A stretch of 64,000 bases of DNA from Serratia ureilytica (lineage in GTDB: Bacteria > Pseudomonadota > Gammaproteobacteria > Enterobacterales > Enterobacteriaceae), in contig NZ_JABXOF010000013.1 in assembly GCF_013375155.1 (NCBI RefSeq), positions 1 to 64,000 of the forward strand. The letters run 5' to 3'. Shown piece after piece: positions 1 to 8,105 of the stretch. The position numbers were made by a program, and so were the translations under genes. How positions within the stretch are numbered: the first letter of the stretch is position 1; each line of letters begins with the position of its first letter. The notes under the pieces are model-generated. The model had not been told where the DNA came from. It saw nothing but the letters and a program-made list of their open reading frames with translations, and ran no database searches.

Positions 1-19
1 AATCCTCTCATGCCGACCA
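1..19 (+). tRNA. tRNA-Pro, 3' end only
   Basis: The first 19 bases are the 3' side of the T arm, the acceptor strand CATGCCG, discriminator A and CCA of a tRNA. The pattern (CCTCTC, then xTGCCGACCA) is that of enterobacterial tRNA-Pro, closest to the GGG isoacceptor (proL in E. coli). The anticodon lies outside the window, so the isoacceptor is inferred. A terminator follows at once. Confidence 0.8.
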
Positions 20-29
20 AATTCAAGAA

Positions 30-56
30 AACCTGCTGTAACAGCAGGTTTTTTTT
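30..56 (+). terminator. Rho-independent terminator after tRNA-Pro
   Basis: A near-perfect palindrome (arms AACCTGCTGT and ACAGCAGGTT) runs straight into eight T residues. It ends the tRNA-Pro transcript that enters from the left. Confidence 0.85.
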
Positions 57-158
57 CGTCTGCACGTCGAGAGGATGAGAACGCAGCCGCTGCACCCCTG
101 CCTCCCCCAACGATCATTGCGCGCCTCGCTTTCGCGACGGCCTTTCTCCTTATCAAGC

Positions 159-806
159 TCAGGCTGAGATTTTGTCTTGTTGGTTTTCGGGCGCTGCGGC
201 GATGAACGCCGGGAGCCGAGTGCAGACGTCGTAAATCGCTTTACAGCGCGGGTACCCGCTCAGATCGCACCCCATCCGCAGGGCATTCGCCCACTGAGGG
301 ATCAGGCAGCAATCCGCCAACGTCGGGCTGTCGCCAACACAGAAGGGCCCTGGCGGCCTCTGGAGCAACAGCTGTTCCACGGCGCTCAGCCCTTGCCGGA
401 TCCAATATGCATACCAGCGTTTTTTCTCTTCCTCACTCACCTTCAGCTCTTCACTCAGGTAGCGTAACACCCGTAGGTTATTGACCGGGTGAGTATCGCA
501 AGCGATGACATAAACGATTTCCAGTACCCGGCTGCGCGCCGAATCGGCCGTCGGCAACAGCGGCGACTGGGGGAAATGGCGATCCAGCCAGTCGGTAATC
601 GCCAGCGACTGGCTGAGAGACTCGCCGTCGTCCGTGAGCAGCGTCGGCACCAGCCCGACCGGGTTCATACGCCGATAAGCCAGCTCATTCTGCTGCCCGA
701 TGCGAATATTGACGCCCACCGTCTGGTAATGGATACCTTTCAGCGCCAGCGCAATGCGCACGCGGTAGGACGCAGAGCTATTAAAAAAACTGTACAGCTT
801 CATCAT
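159..806 (-). CDS. Maleylpyruvate isomerase, zeta-class glutathione S-transferase family
   Basis: A 215-residue glutathione S-transferase of the zeta (MaiA/NagL) type. The N-terminal thioredoxin-like domain has SSASYRVRIAL at residues 10-20, where MaiA proteins usually have SSCS. The C-terminal helical domain has the family signature CDTHPVNNLRVL near residue 103. In the gentisate pathway this enzyme isomerises maleylpyruvate to fumarylpyruvate with glutathione as cofactor. That substrate, rather than maleylacetoacetate, is inferred from the adjacent gentisate dioxygenase and FAH-family genes. It is the last gene of a four-gene minus-strand operon, 17 bases after its neighbour. GAGGTG lies just before the start; the second ATG (803) is an alternative. 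The usual symbols would be nagL or mhbI. Confidence 0.85.
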   Translation of the reverse strand: MMKLYSFFNSSASYRVRIALALKGIHYQTVGVNIRIGQQNELAYRRMNPVGLVPTLLTDDGESLSQSLAITDWLDRHFPQSPLLPTADSARSRVLEIVYVIACDTHPVNNLRVLRYLSEELKVSEEEKKRWYAYWIRQGLSAVEQLLLQRPPGPFCVGDSPTLADCCLIPQWANALRMGCDLSGYPRCKAIYDVCTRLPAFIAAAPENQQDKISA

Positions 807-823
807 TCACCTCAGAATCAGCC

Positions 824-1525
824 TCAGACAATCTTCACGGCGATAGGGGTAAGCCCCTCTACATTCCCGGTAATCACATCGCCTTTCACCACCGCCCCCA
901 CCCCTTCCGGCGTGCCGGTAAAAATCAGATCGCCGGGCTGCAGCTCAAAAAAGCCGGACAGATAGCTGATGGTTTCATTCACCGACCAGATCAGATGACG
1001 GATGTCGCTGCGCTGACGATCGCTGCCATTGACCTGCAGCCAGATAGGCGCATGGTTGACGTCTGCGCTGTCGCCGGCTTTATGCAGTGGCGCGATGGGC
1101 GCAGAGAGATCGAACGACTTACCGATTTCCCATGGGCGCCCCATTTGACGCATGTCCATCTGCCGATCGCGGCGGGTCATGTCCAGGCCCGTGGCATATC
1201 CCCAGATATATTCATGCGCGTTTTCCAACGGAATATCGCTCCCCCGTTTACCAATCGCCACCACCAGTTCGATTTCGTAGTGATAGTTGTCCGTTTGCGC
1301 CGGATACGGCAGCGCCAGCGTTTCGCCGGCCGCCACCGGCACCACCGCATCGGCAGGCTTGCAGAAGAAGAACGGCGGCTCACGATCCGGATCAAAGCCC
1401 ATTTCGCGAGCATGGGCGGCATAGTTGCGCCCGACGCAGTAGACACGGTGCACGGGGAACTGTTTATCACTCCCCACGACTGGAACAGTCACGGGGGCTG
1501 GCGGTGCAAATACGTATTGCGTCAT
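824..1525 (-). CDS. Fumarylpyruvate hydrolase (FAH family)
   Basis: A 233-residue protein of the fumarylacetoacetate hydrolase fold, the usual length for single-domain bacterial members. It carries the motif [14 protein letters not shown] (residues 30-43) and the acidic metal ligands E84, E86 and D115, with K136 also conserved. In the gentisate pathway this enzyme cleaves fumarylpyruvate to fumarate and pyruvate, the final step feeding central metabolism. A GGGAGAG ribosome binding site lies five bases before the ATG. It sits between the dioxygenase and the isomerase, as in the nag and mhb clusters of other bacteria. Substrate is inferred from context. Symbols nagK or mhbH would be used by analogy. 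Confidence 0.88.
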   Translation of the reverse strand: MTQYVFAPPAPVTVPVVGSDKQFPVHRVYCVGRNYAAHAREMGFDPDREPPFFFCKPADAVVPVAAGETLALPYPAQTDNYHYEIELVVAIGKRGSDIPLENAHEYIWGYATGLDMTRRDRQMDMRQMGRPWEIGKSFDLSAPIAPLHKAGDSADVNHAPIWLQVNGSDRQRSDIRHLIWSVNETISYLSGFFELQPGDLIFTGTPEGVGAVVKGDVITGNVEGLTPIAVKIV

Positions 1526-1540
1526 TTTGTCTCTCCCAAA

Positions 1541-2578
1541 TTAATAACGTGCTTCACGGAACAGCCCCAGGGCTTCCTGAACCGGCCGGTCCGAAAAACT
1601 GAATAACACGGTGTCTTCATCCACCTGAAACGACACGTCGAACCAGGTCGGCGCCACAAAGATATCTTTTGCCGAAAAGTGAAGGGTTTCGTTGCCGATG
1701 CTGACCTGGCCGCGCCCTTCCACCACGTGGTAGAGGGTGCTGTCCGTGGTGCGCGCCTTTCGTGAGGAAAAGCCTTTCGGCAACAATTGCAGGAAGGCGC
1801 CCATCGAGGGCATGGGATAGCCGCCGGTCACCGGATTGACGTAGCGCATCTTGTAGCCGTCCCACTCGTCGGCATCCCCCATGCGGGTGAGGTCGTACAG
1901 CGTTTCGCGGCTGCGATCGTAGCGGTAGTTGAAAATGGGCGATGAGTTGCCTTTCTGATGGCGCAGCGGCAGCATATTGGCCGCATAACGCGGTAAATAG
2001 TCCCCCTCCCGGCGCGTCACGGGCTGCTGTTCTTGCGGATAGTCTTCCGCGAAACCGCAGCCCAGCAGGTTCACCAGCGGCAAATCCAGCCCGTCCAGCC
2101 ATACCACCGGCTCAGCGCCGGGATTGCCGTGATCGTGCCAGCGCCACTGCGGCGTCAAAATGAAGTCGCCTTCATGCATTTGCGTTCGCTCGCCGTCAAC
2201 GGCGGTAAATGCCCCTTTCCCTTCGACGATAAAACGCAACGCGGACTGATTATGGCGATGGCTCGGCGCGATTTCGCCCGGCATGATCAACTGCAATCCG
2301 GCGTACAGCGTCGGGGTGATGGCGGCTTGTCCGCGCAACATCGGGTTTTCCAGCACCAGCACGCGGCGCACTGCTTCTTTGGCGCCAATCAACTCGCCGC
2401 TGGCCAGCAGGTGCGGGCGAATCTCCTGATAGTTCCAGTAAGCCGGGGCGCAGTTTGCATTCGGCGTTGACGGTACCAGATGGTGCAGCGACTCCCACAA
2501 CGGGGTCAGGTTCTGCCCGGAAATCTGCCGGTAAAACTGCTGGCGGCTGGGGTTAACATCCTGATGGCGTTCAGGCAT
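1541..2578 (-). CDS. Gentisate 1,2-dioxygenase
   Basis: A 345-residue bicupin, the typical length of gentisate 1,2-dioxygenases. The N-terminal cupin has [16 protein letters not shown], giving the probable Fe(II) ligands H107 and H109, with H148 in [10 protein letters not shown] as the third. The enzyme opens the ring of gentisate (2,5-dihydroxybenzoate) with O2 to give maleylpyruvate in the cytoplasm. AAGGAG lies eight bases before the ATG. It is the ring-cleaving enzyme of the operon and the strongest single marker that the cluster degrades gentisate. The peripheral substrate (3-hydroxybenzoate, salicylate or external gentisate) cannot be told from this gene. Symbols nagI or mhbD are used for orthologues. 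Confidence 0.93.
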   Translation of the reverse strand: MPERHQDVNPSRQQFYRQISGQNLTPLWESLHHLVPSTPNANCAPAYWNYQEIRPHLLASGELIGAKEAVRRVLVLENPMLRGQAAITPTLYAGLQLIMPGEIAPSHRHNQSALRFIVEGKGAFTAVDGERTQMHEGDFILTPQWRWHDHGNPGAEPVVWLDGLDLPLVNLLGCGFAEDYPQEQQPVTRREGDYLPRYAANMLPLRHQKGNSSPIFNYRYDRSRETLYDLTRMGDADEWDGYKMRYVNPVTGGYPMPSMGAFLQLLPKGFSSRKARTTDSTLYHVVEGRGQVSIGNETLHFSAKDIFVAPTWFDVSFQVDEDTVLFSFSDRPVQEALGLFREARY

Positions 2579-2597
2579 AGGGATTCTCCTTTTTCAT

Positions 2598-3947
2598 TCA
2601 CGACGCTGCGCGAGGCAACGTGTCAGGGGCTGGGGCAGACAGACGAACGACAGCCGTCAGCAGCATTAACATCACCGTACTGAGCGCCGCCGGAAGGGCA
2701 ATAATGAAAAATAGCGTATCGAATGAGAAATTCATCGCCATCATCACGCCGCCGGAAAGCGAGCCGACAATCGCGCCGCAGCGGCCAATGGCATTGGACC
2801 AGCTGACGCCCGTCGCCCGGCTTTGCGTCGGATAGAGCGTGGCGGTCAAAGCATTCAGCCCGACCTGCGACCCGCTGATGCCGATGCCGGTGCCGAAGAT
2901 GGCCAGCGCCATTTGCCACAGGCCGTTCTCGCTCAGGCCAATCATGACAATACACACCGCGCCCAAAGCGTAGCTCACCGCCAACACCCGGAAGGGATTG
3001 CATTTGTCCATCAACACGCCCAGCCCCAGCGCGCCCACCGTGCCGCCTATCTGGAAAGCGGCGGTTACCCAGGAGGCATGCCGCAGATCAATACCGCGGT
3101 GGTTAAGCAGCGTCGGCATCCAGCTGGAGAGCAGGTAGATGATCAGCATGCTCATGAAAAAAACCGCCCAGAGCATGAGGGTGATGCGCAACTGGCGGCC
3201 GGCGAACAGCGGGCTGATGCTGCCTTTGGCCGCCGTGGCGGCTTCGTTCAGATAAAAATGGGTCTCTTCATCGCACTCGCCAGTCATGGCGCTGACCGTT
3301 TTGGCAATCACCTTTTGCGGCAGTTGGCGGCGAACCTGCCAGCGCGGGGATTCCGGCAGGGCAAACAGCAGCGCCGCAAAGAGCATCAACGGCAAGACGC
3401 CGCCGAGCACCAAAATGCCGGACCACCCCACCCTCGGCACCAGTTGGGCGCTGACGATCCCGCCCAGGGCCGAACCGAGCGTGAAACCGCAGAACATCAG
3501 CGTGACCAGCGCGCCACGGCGGCGAGCGGGCAGATATTCAGAGGTCATCGTGATGGTGTTCGGCATCGCGCCCCCCAGGCCCAGGCCGGTGAGAAAACGC
3601 AAAACGACCAGCGTTTGCAGATCGGGGGAGAAGGCCGAAATCAGGCTCAGCGTGCCAAACAGCGCCACGCAAAGTTCGATGACGCGCTTGCGGCCAAAGC
3701 GGTCAGAAAGCGGGCCGCAAAGCAGCGCGCCCGCCGTCAATCCCAGCAACCCCGCGCCAAACAGCGGGGCCAGTTCGCCGGCGGACAGTTGCCACTGGGC
3801 GCGGATGTCGGGCGCGATGAAACCAATGGCGGCGGTGTCAAAACCATCGAGCATCACCACCAAAAAGCAGCAGAGAATGACGCGCCACTGCGTCTTGCCG
3901 ATAGGGGCTGCGTCGATCAGTGCTTGTAAATCACGCCGTTGAGTCAT
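2598..3947 (-). CDS. Aromatic acid:H+ symporter, MFS family (3-hydroxybenzoate/gentisate uptake)
   Basis: A 449-residue major facilitator of the aromatic acid:H+ symporter (AAHS) group with about twelve hydrophobic helices. The family motif [15 protein letters not shown] lies in helix 1 (from residue 34) and the MFS loop motif [14 protein letters not shown] after helix 2. Orthologues such as MhbT, GenK and PcaK import hydroxybenzoates. It is the first gene of the gentisate operon, 19 bases upstream of the dioxygenase, so it is likely to import gentisate or 3-hydroxybenzoate. It faces the LysR gene across a 125-base promoter region. Exact substrate is inference. Confidence 0.88.
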   Translation of the reverse strand: MTQRRDLQALIDAAPIGKTQWRVILCCFLVVMLDGFDTAAIGFIAPDIRAQWQLSAGELAPLFGAGLLGLTAGALLCGPLSDRFGRKRVIELCVALFGTLSLISAFSPDLQTLVVLRFLTGLGLGGAMPNTITMTSEYLPARRRGALVTLMFCGFTLGSALGGIVSAQLVPRVGWSGILVLGGVLPLMLFAALLFALPESPRWQVRRQLPQKVIAKTVSAMTGECDEETHFYLNEAATAAKGSISPLFAGRQLRITLMLWAVFFMSMLIIYLLSSWMPTLLNHRGIDLRHASWVTAAFQIGGTVGALGLGVLMDKCNPFRVLAVSYALGAVCIVMIGLSENGLWQMALAIFGTGIGISGSQVGLNALTATLYPTQSRATGVSWSNAIGRCGAIVGSLSGGVMMAMNFSFDTLFFIIALPAALSTVMLMLLTAVVRLSAPAPDTLPRAAS

Positions 3948-4072
3948 AGTGAGCGCCTCGGAGCAGATAGAGAGATGTCTGTGTTGTTTTAGGTATGTTA
4001 CGAATTTGTATCTTTAGCGATAAAATGTACAATGGCTTTTCGGGCGGAGACATAACCGGAGGGTTATAACAA
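3948..4072. promoter_or_regulatory. Divergent promoter region between the gentisate operon and its LysR gene
   Basis: An AT-richer 125-base spacer separates two divergent starts. LysR regulators normally bind T-N11-A sites in such spacers and several AT-rich half-sites occur around 3985-4035, but no single operator can be fixed by eye. Confidence 0.5.
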
Positions 4073-4984
4073 ATGGCGAACTGGGCGCAGAAATTGAAGC
4101 TGCACCATCTGCAAATGTTGGTGGCATTGGGTGAACAGGGAAATCTGACCCACGTTGCGCGGATGATGAACATCTCCCAACCCGCTCTGTCAAAATGGCT
4201 GTCGCAGCTCGAAGATGAGATTGGGATCACGCTCTTTGAGCGGCATAGCAAAGGGCTGCGCCCCTCCGAGGGGGGGAAGTTGCTGCTTCAGCATGCGCAG
4301 CGTTTGATCAATGATCTGGAGCGTTCGCAGTCTGAAATCGCCCGCTTTAAGCAAGGCGGGCTGGTGGGAAGCCTGAAAATCGGCTGCTCGCCGGTGGCGA
4401 CCGACTGCGTTTCGCAGGCCATATTGAGCCTGCTGCAAGAAATGCCGACGCTGCATCTCAATATTGAGGAAAAGGTGATGACCCCCCTGCTGCACGATCT
4501 GCTCGCGGGCGCGGTGGATGTCGTCGTGGGCCGCGTCGGGGGGCGGGCGCTGCAACTGCCGCTCAACTATCAAGTGCTCTACACCGAACCGGTATGCTTC
4601 GTTGCCCGCCCTCACCATCCGCTGGCAAAATCCGCCTCCCTCACCTGGCACGATCTCACCCACTGGCGCTGGATAGTCTGGCCGACCGGCACGCCAATCC
4701 GCCTCAGCATCGATAATGCGTTGGCAGATAACGGCGTGATGCTGCCTGAAAACACGGTTGAATCGGCATCGATGAACGTCAGCACCAACCTGCTGCAAAG
4801 CAGCGACATGATCTCCATTCTTTCACTACGGCTGGCGCAGCGTTATGCCAGCCAGGGGCAACTGGCGATCCTGAACCTGCCGAAGATAGAGCAGAAAGGC
4901 AGCGTGGGTGTTTTCTGGCGCAACAGCGAGCCGCCTTTTGCCGCACTGAGCCGCTTTTTGCAGCTGCTGACGCAGGCCAGATAA
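4073..4984 (+). CDS. LysR-type regulator of the gentisate operon
   Basis: A 303-residue LysR-type regulator. The N-terminal winged helix-turn-helix spans about residues 8-66 (LTHVARMMNISQPALSKWLS), followed by a substrate-binding type effector domain. It is divergent from the transporter-led gentisate operon, the arrangement of mhbR in Klebsiella, so it probably activates that operon when an aromatic effector binds. GGAGGG ten bases upstream supports the ATG. It is followed by 170 bases without a gene. The effector is unknown. Confidence 0.87.
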   Translation: MANWAQKLKLHHLQMLVALGEQGNLTHVARMMNISQPALSKWLSQLEDEIGITLFERHSKGLRPSEGGKLLLQHAQRLINDLERSQSEIARFKQGGLVGSLKIGCSPVATDCVSQAILSLLQEMPTLHLNIEEKVMTPLLHDLLAGAVDVVVGRVGGRALQLPLNYQVLYTEPVCFVARPHHPLAKSASLTWHDLTHWRWIVWPTGTPIRLSIDNALADNGVMLPENTVESASMNVSTNLLQSSDMISILSLRLAQRYASQGQLAILNLPKIEQKGSVGVFWRNSEPPFAALSRFLQLLTQAR

Positions 4985-5123
4985 AAATCGCCTTAACGCG
5001 ACGGCTCCCTTTTCTCGCAGAACGGGGATTCAGCGGCGGGCTTTACCGCACGCCGCGCAAGAATAAACGCCCCTTGTAAAATTCTGCGCCGCCTCTTGCC
5101 AACCCGAGCGCCTCAGGCCAGAA

Positions 5124-5143
5124 TACTGTACATTAAATCAGTA
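5124..5143. promoter_or_regulatory. LexA operator (SOS box)
   Basis: TACTGTACATTAAATCAGTA keeps the CTGT and CAG arms and the AT-rich centre of the SOS consensus, with outer arms TACTG and CAGTA matching as an inverted repeat. It ends 14 bases before the dinI-like start codon, where LexA would block transcription. Confidence 0.88.
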
Positions 5144-5157
5144 TTTAAAGGTGAGTC

Positions 5158-5400
5158 ATGTTTGTAGAATTGGTGTACGACAAACGCAACGTCGCTGGGA
5201 TGCCCAACGCCGCCGAGATTATTCGCAGCGAGCTGGAAAAACGCGTGCATGCGCTGTTCCCGGAGGCGGAAGTGCGCGTGAAACCGATGCAGGCCAACGG
5301 CCTGAACTCCGACGCCAGCAAAAGCGATCGCGAAAAGCTGAACCGGATGTTGGAAGAGATGTTCGAAGAAGCGGATCAGTGGCTGGTTATGGATATATAA
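5158..5400 (+). CDS. DinI-like family protein
   Basis: An 80-residue acidic protein of the DinI family, close to the usual 81 residues. It starts MFVELVYDK and has the C-terminal acidic helix MLEEMFEEADQWL that in DinI mimics DNA and contacts RecA. DinI modulates the RecA filament during the SOS response. A near-consensus LexA box sits just upstream and AAAGGTGAG precedes the ATG. Chromosomal and prophage DinI paralogues exist. No other phage genes are nearby, although tRNA genes lie 240 bases downstream. Which paralogue this is cannot be said. Confidence 0.88.
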   Translation: MFVELVYDKRNVAGMPNAAEIIRSELEKRVHALFPEAEVRVKPMQANGLNSDASKSDREKLNRMLEEMFEEADQWLVMDI

Positions 5401-5412
5401 ACCCAATCTGAA

Positions 5413-5440
5413 AGCCGGGCTGACCCACCGGCTATTATTT
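5413..5440 (+). terminator. Probable terminator after the dinI-like gene
   Basis: Arms AGCCGG and CCGGCT enclose nine bases and are followed by ATTATTT, 12 bases after the stop codon. The short stem and interrupted T run make it moderate. Confidence 0.55.
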
Positions 5441-5601
5441 CCACCAGCACATCGCACCGCTCAACCTCCAGTTCCGCAGCGAATACCCCCTTGGGTCAAA
5501 GGACTGACTGCGGCACATGCCCCCGATTATCGGTTAATCCTGGCGCACTTCGAAGCGTGTATTCCTGCGTGGGCACCTTTTCCTCGTACAAGCACCATAA
5601 C

Positions 5602-5628
5602 AAAAAGCCCCAGCATCGCTGCTGGGGC
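5602..5628 (-). terminator. Terminator of the tRNA-Ser/tRNA-Thr transcript
   Basis: Read on the minus strand, GCCCCAGCA, a four-base loop and TGCTGGGGC are followed by five T residues. It lies directly 3' of tRNA-Thr. Confidence 0.88.
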
Positions 5629-5636
5629 CTCTGTCA

Positions 5637-5712
<76 letters not shown>

Positions 5713-5718
5713 TGAATT

Positions 5719-5806
5719 TGGCGGAAGGACAGAGATTCGAACTCTGGGAGCTGTTACACTCGACGGTTTTCAAGACCGTTGCCTTAAACCACTCGGCCAT
5801 CCTTCC
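5719..5806 (-). tRNA. tRNA-Ser (anticodon TGA)
   Basis: An 88-base class II tRNA on the minus strand with acceptor GGAAGGA, anticodon stem-loop CGGTCTTGAAAACCG (anticodon TGA), a long variable arm GAGTGTAACAGCTC, T arm GTTCGAATC and CCA. It is first in a two-tRNA transcript with tRNA-Thr. Confidence 0.95.
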
Positions 5807-5918
5807 AATGGGCGCTGATATTAGCGATACCGTTATGAAATGTCTATCGTTTTGATGCAAAAAAATCGCATCGGCGGCGCAGTTGCCTAAACTTCAGGCC
5901 TTAAACGCTTAAAAAATG

Positions 5919-5944
5919 AAAAGCCCCGCAAAAGCGAGGCTTTT
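5919..5944 (-). terminator. Terminator downstream of osmE
   Basis: On the minus strand AAAGCCTCGC, a TTTT loop and GCGGGGCTTTT form a stem ending in T-rich sequence, 20 bases after the osmE stop. Confidence 0.8.
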
Positions 5945-5963
5945 ATGTTCGGCTGAAACGCGA

Positions 5964-6293
5964 TTACTTCGGCTGCGAATCGTAGTCTGAACAGGTTTGA
6001 TAGCCCTTGTTCATGACATGGCCCGTGTCGTTGTAGCTGACAAAATACGTTTGCACTTTGCCATCGCGCGGCGCGACCGCATAGGTGTCGCAAGTGCCCT
6101 GCGCATGGATCAGCGTGGCGGACGTCGACGGCGGACCGGCAATCGCCCGCACCTGCTGCTTGGTCATCCCTACTTTGACATCGCTGACCACCGGCTCATT
6201 GACATAACTGGTTGCACGGTCATAGGCGGTGCAGCCGGCAAGAATGGAAAATACCGCCGCAGTGCCGACGGCCAAAACCAACTTCTTCGTCAT
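5964..6293 (-). CDS. osmE: Osmotically inducible lipoprotein OsmE
   Basis: A 109-residue lipoprotein of the SmpA/OmlA-like fold. The signal peptide ends in the lipobox LAGC, with C21 the lipidated residue. The mature part has VKVGMTKQQVRAIAGPP, the hallmark of this family and of BamE. OsmE is induced by high osmolarity and stationary phase in E. coli; its molecular job is not settled. Length matches the E. coli protein (about 112). It is a single gene with its own terminator, with the Ser/Thr tRNA genes downstream. Confidence 0.92.
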   Translation of the reverse strand: MTKKLVLAVGTAAVFSILAGCTAYDRATSYVNEPVVSDVKVGMTKQQVRAIAGPPSTSATLIHAQGTCDTYAVAPRDGKVQTYFVSYNDTGHVMNKGYQTCSDYDSQPK

Positions 6294-6420
6294 AGCTTGT
6301 CCTCTTGGAGTACGTTTGTTGTCCCCTAAGTCTAGAAGTGGAAAGGCTTTTCTACAAACTCCCCTTTGTCGATCGGTGCGCTTTTTCTCGCGATCGGCCG
6401 GCGCGGGCGCGACATCGGAT

Positions 6421-6894
6421 TCAAAAGCCGAAATCGCTCAGCGCCGGGACATCGTCTGGGCGCCGACCCAGCGGCCAATGAAAACGCCGATCCTGTTCGC
6501 GAATCGGCATGTCGTTGATGCAGGCATGGCGGTTGATCATCAACCCTTCCTGATTGAACTCCCAGTTTTCGTTGCCGAAGCTGCGATACCAGTTGCCGGA
6601 ATCGTCGCGCCACTCATAGGCGAAACGCACCGCGATGCGCGCGCCGTCAAACGCCCACAGTTCCTTAATCAGCCGATACTCCAGCTCTTTCGCCCACTTG
6701 CGTTGCAAAAATGCGACCACCGCCGCGCGGCCGTCGACAAACTCCGCGCGATTACGCCAATGGGTATCGAGGGAATAGACCTGCGAAACCCGCTCAGGAT
6801 CGCGGCTGTTCCAGGCATCTTCCGCCAACCGTACTTTTTCGATGGCGGATTCACGGGTAAAAGGCGGCAATGGGGGTTTAATGCTCATGATCAT
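6421..6894 (-). CDS. DUF1348 family protein (NTF2/SnoaL-like fold)
   Basis: A 157-residue cytoplasmic protein of the DUF1348 group within the NTF2-like superfamily. Recognisable stretches are [28 protein letters not shown] and the C-terminal [10 protein letters not shown]. The biochemical role is unknown. It is divergent from a TetR regulator with a clean palindromic operator between them, so it is probably the TetR target. The start could be the first or the third codon (both ATG). Confidence 0.85.
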   Translation of the reverse strand: MIMSIKPPLPPFTRESAIEKVRLAEDAWNSRDPERVSQVYSLDTHWRNRAEFVDGRAAVVAFLQRKWAKELEYRLIKELWAFDGARIAVRFAYEWRDDSGNWYRSFGNENWEFNQEGLMINRHACINDMPIREQDRRFHWPLGRRPDDVPALSDFGF

Positions 6895-6911
6895 CTCCTG
6901 CGTATAGGCAA

Positions 6912-6929
6912 GTAGACAACTCTGTCTAC
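6912..6929. promoter_or_regulatory. Probable TetR-family operator
   Basis: GTAGACAACTCTGTCTAC is an inverted repeat with seven-base perfect arms (GTAGACA/TGTCTAC) and a four-base centre, placed between the divergent DUF1348 and TetR genes. The TAGAC...GTCTA core resembles the NemR box of E. coli. Confidence 0.75.
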
Positions 6930-6957
6930 AATCACTCGAAAATAGCCTGGGAGAAAA

Positions 6958-7539
6958 ATGATGACCGTTGATCGCAACACCTTACCCGCCCGTCAGCGCA
7001 TCCTGCTGACGGCCCACGATCTGTTCTATCAGGAAGGGATCCGCGCCACCGGCATCGATCGCATCATCAAGGAATCAGGCGTCACTAAGGTGACGTTTTA
7101 TCGCCACTTTCCCAGCAAGAACGATTTGATTACGGCGTTTTTGGCCTATCGCCACCAGCAGTGGCTAACCTGGTTCAGTACAGCGTTGGATCGACATGTG
7201 GCGCAGAGCAGCGGGTTACTGCCGGCGATGGCGCCCTGCCTGGCGGAATGGTTCGACGATCCGCGTTTTCGCGGCTGCGCGTTTATCAATACGGCCGTGG
7301 AGATCGCCGATCTGCTGCCGGAAAGCCTGCACCTCGCCGGCCGGCATAAGCAACAGATGACGGATGAACTGGCGCGCCACCTGCCCGCAGGCCCGCAGCG
7401 GGAACAGCACGCCGCGATATTGGCGATGCTGATCGACGGCGCCATCGTCAGGGTGCAGATTGAGCGCCAGCCGCAGCCGGCGTTGCAGGTGCTGAATGCC
7501 GCGCTGGCGTTGTTGGCACAAGGCGGGTTCGATCAGTAA
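6958..7539 (+). CDS. TetR/AcrR family repressor
   Basis: A 193-residue TetR-family regulator. The N-terminal DNA-binding domain covers residues 10-58 with [28 protein letters not shown] helix-turn-helix at about 27-50. The C-terminal ligand domain is of the small-molecule-sensing type with a cysteine ([10 protein letters not shown]). It is divergent from the DUF1348 gene and its 3' end overlaps the VOC gene by seven bases. It probably represses the DUF1348 gene and itself through the palindrome upstream. GGGAGAAAA precedes the ATG pair. Confidence 0.85.
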   Translation: MMTVDRNTLPARQRILLTAHDLFYQEGIRATGIDRIIKESGVTKVTFYRHFPSKNDLITAFLAYRHQQWLTWFSTALDRHVAQSSGLLPAMAPCLAEWFDDPRFRGCAFINTAVEIADLLPESLHLAGRHKQQMTDELARHLPAGPQREQHAAILAMLIDGAIVRVQIERQPQPALQVLNAALALLAQGGFDQ

Positions 7540-7949
7540 TTGGCCCAGATGCCCGGCGTCACCAGTTCCAACAGGTGGGCGTCTGGATCGCGAAAGTAGA
7601 TGCTCTCGCCACCGTGATCCCAACGCATGCGCCCCTCAATTTCCACGCCGTTGGCCGTCAGATGCCGTTCCCAGTGCGGCAGTTGGTCTTTTGCCACCGC
7701 CAGCCCGATATGCGCCGGCCCCACGCCATCGTGCGCGGGAATAAAGCCGGTCGGATAATGCGCCCCACGCAGTGAATCGCCCTCGACAAACAGCAACAAT
7801 ACGCTCCGATCGCCAACGTTATAGGCGCGGAACCGCTCGTTGGCGACCATCGCCGGCAGCTTCAGCACTTCTCGGTAGAAGGCGTCCGCTCGCTCAATAT
7901 CGCTGACGTACAGCACCGTTTCGATCACCTTATCGATCTTGAGTTCCAT
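7533..7949 (-). CDS. VOC family (glyoxalase/dioxygenase-like) protein
   Basis: A 138-residue protein of the vicinal oxygen chelate superfamily with the paired beta-alpha-beta-beta-beta modules: TVLYVSDIERADAFYREVL at the N terminus and SIYFRDPDAHLLELVTP at the C terminus. The glutamate in LLELVTP and a histidine in HIGLAV are typical metal ligands. Members include glyoxalases, fosfomycin/bleomycin resistance proteins and extradiol dioxygenases; the substrate here is unknown. I chose the internal start with a GAGGGGGA site six bases upstream rather than a longer frame whose first 27 residues are not VOC-like. It converges on the TetR gene. Confidence 0.83.
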   Translation of the reverse strand: MELKIDKVIETVLYVSDIERADAFYREVLKLPAMVANERFRAYNVGDRSVLLLFVEGDSLRGAHYPTGFIPAHDGVGPAHIGLAVAKDQLPHWERHLTANGVEIEGRMRWDHGGESIYFRDPDAHLLELVTPGIWANY

Positions 7950-8056
7950 ATCATCCCCCTCTTTTTTGTACTGACAGCGTAGGCTTAGAGGAGGAAAACC
8001 ACGGTGCTTCCCGTGCCGATAGCGGATCAATCCGTGCTTTTTACCGGTTTACAGGC

Positions 8057-8082
8057 AAAAAAAACGCGGCCCGAAGGCCGCG
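8057..8082 (-). terminator. ompC terminator
   Basis: On the minus strand CGCGGCC, loop TTCG and GGCCGCG are followed by eight T residues. It lies 24 bases past the ompC stop codon. Confidence 0.92.
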
Positions 8083-8105
8083 CGATGACGTTCACACTGA
8101 GGTGC

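Noticed and set aside
30..56. Palindrome at the left edge considered as a recombination site
   Set aside because: It is followed by a T run and sits directly after the tRNA-Pro CCA end, so it is a terminator.
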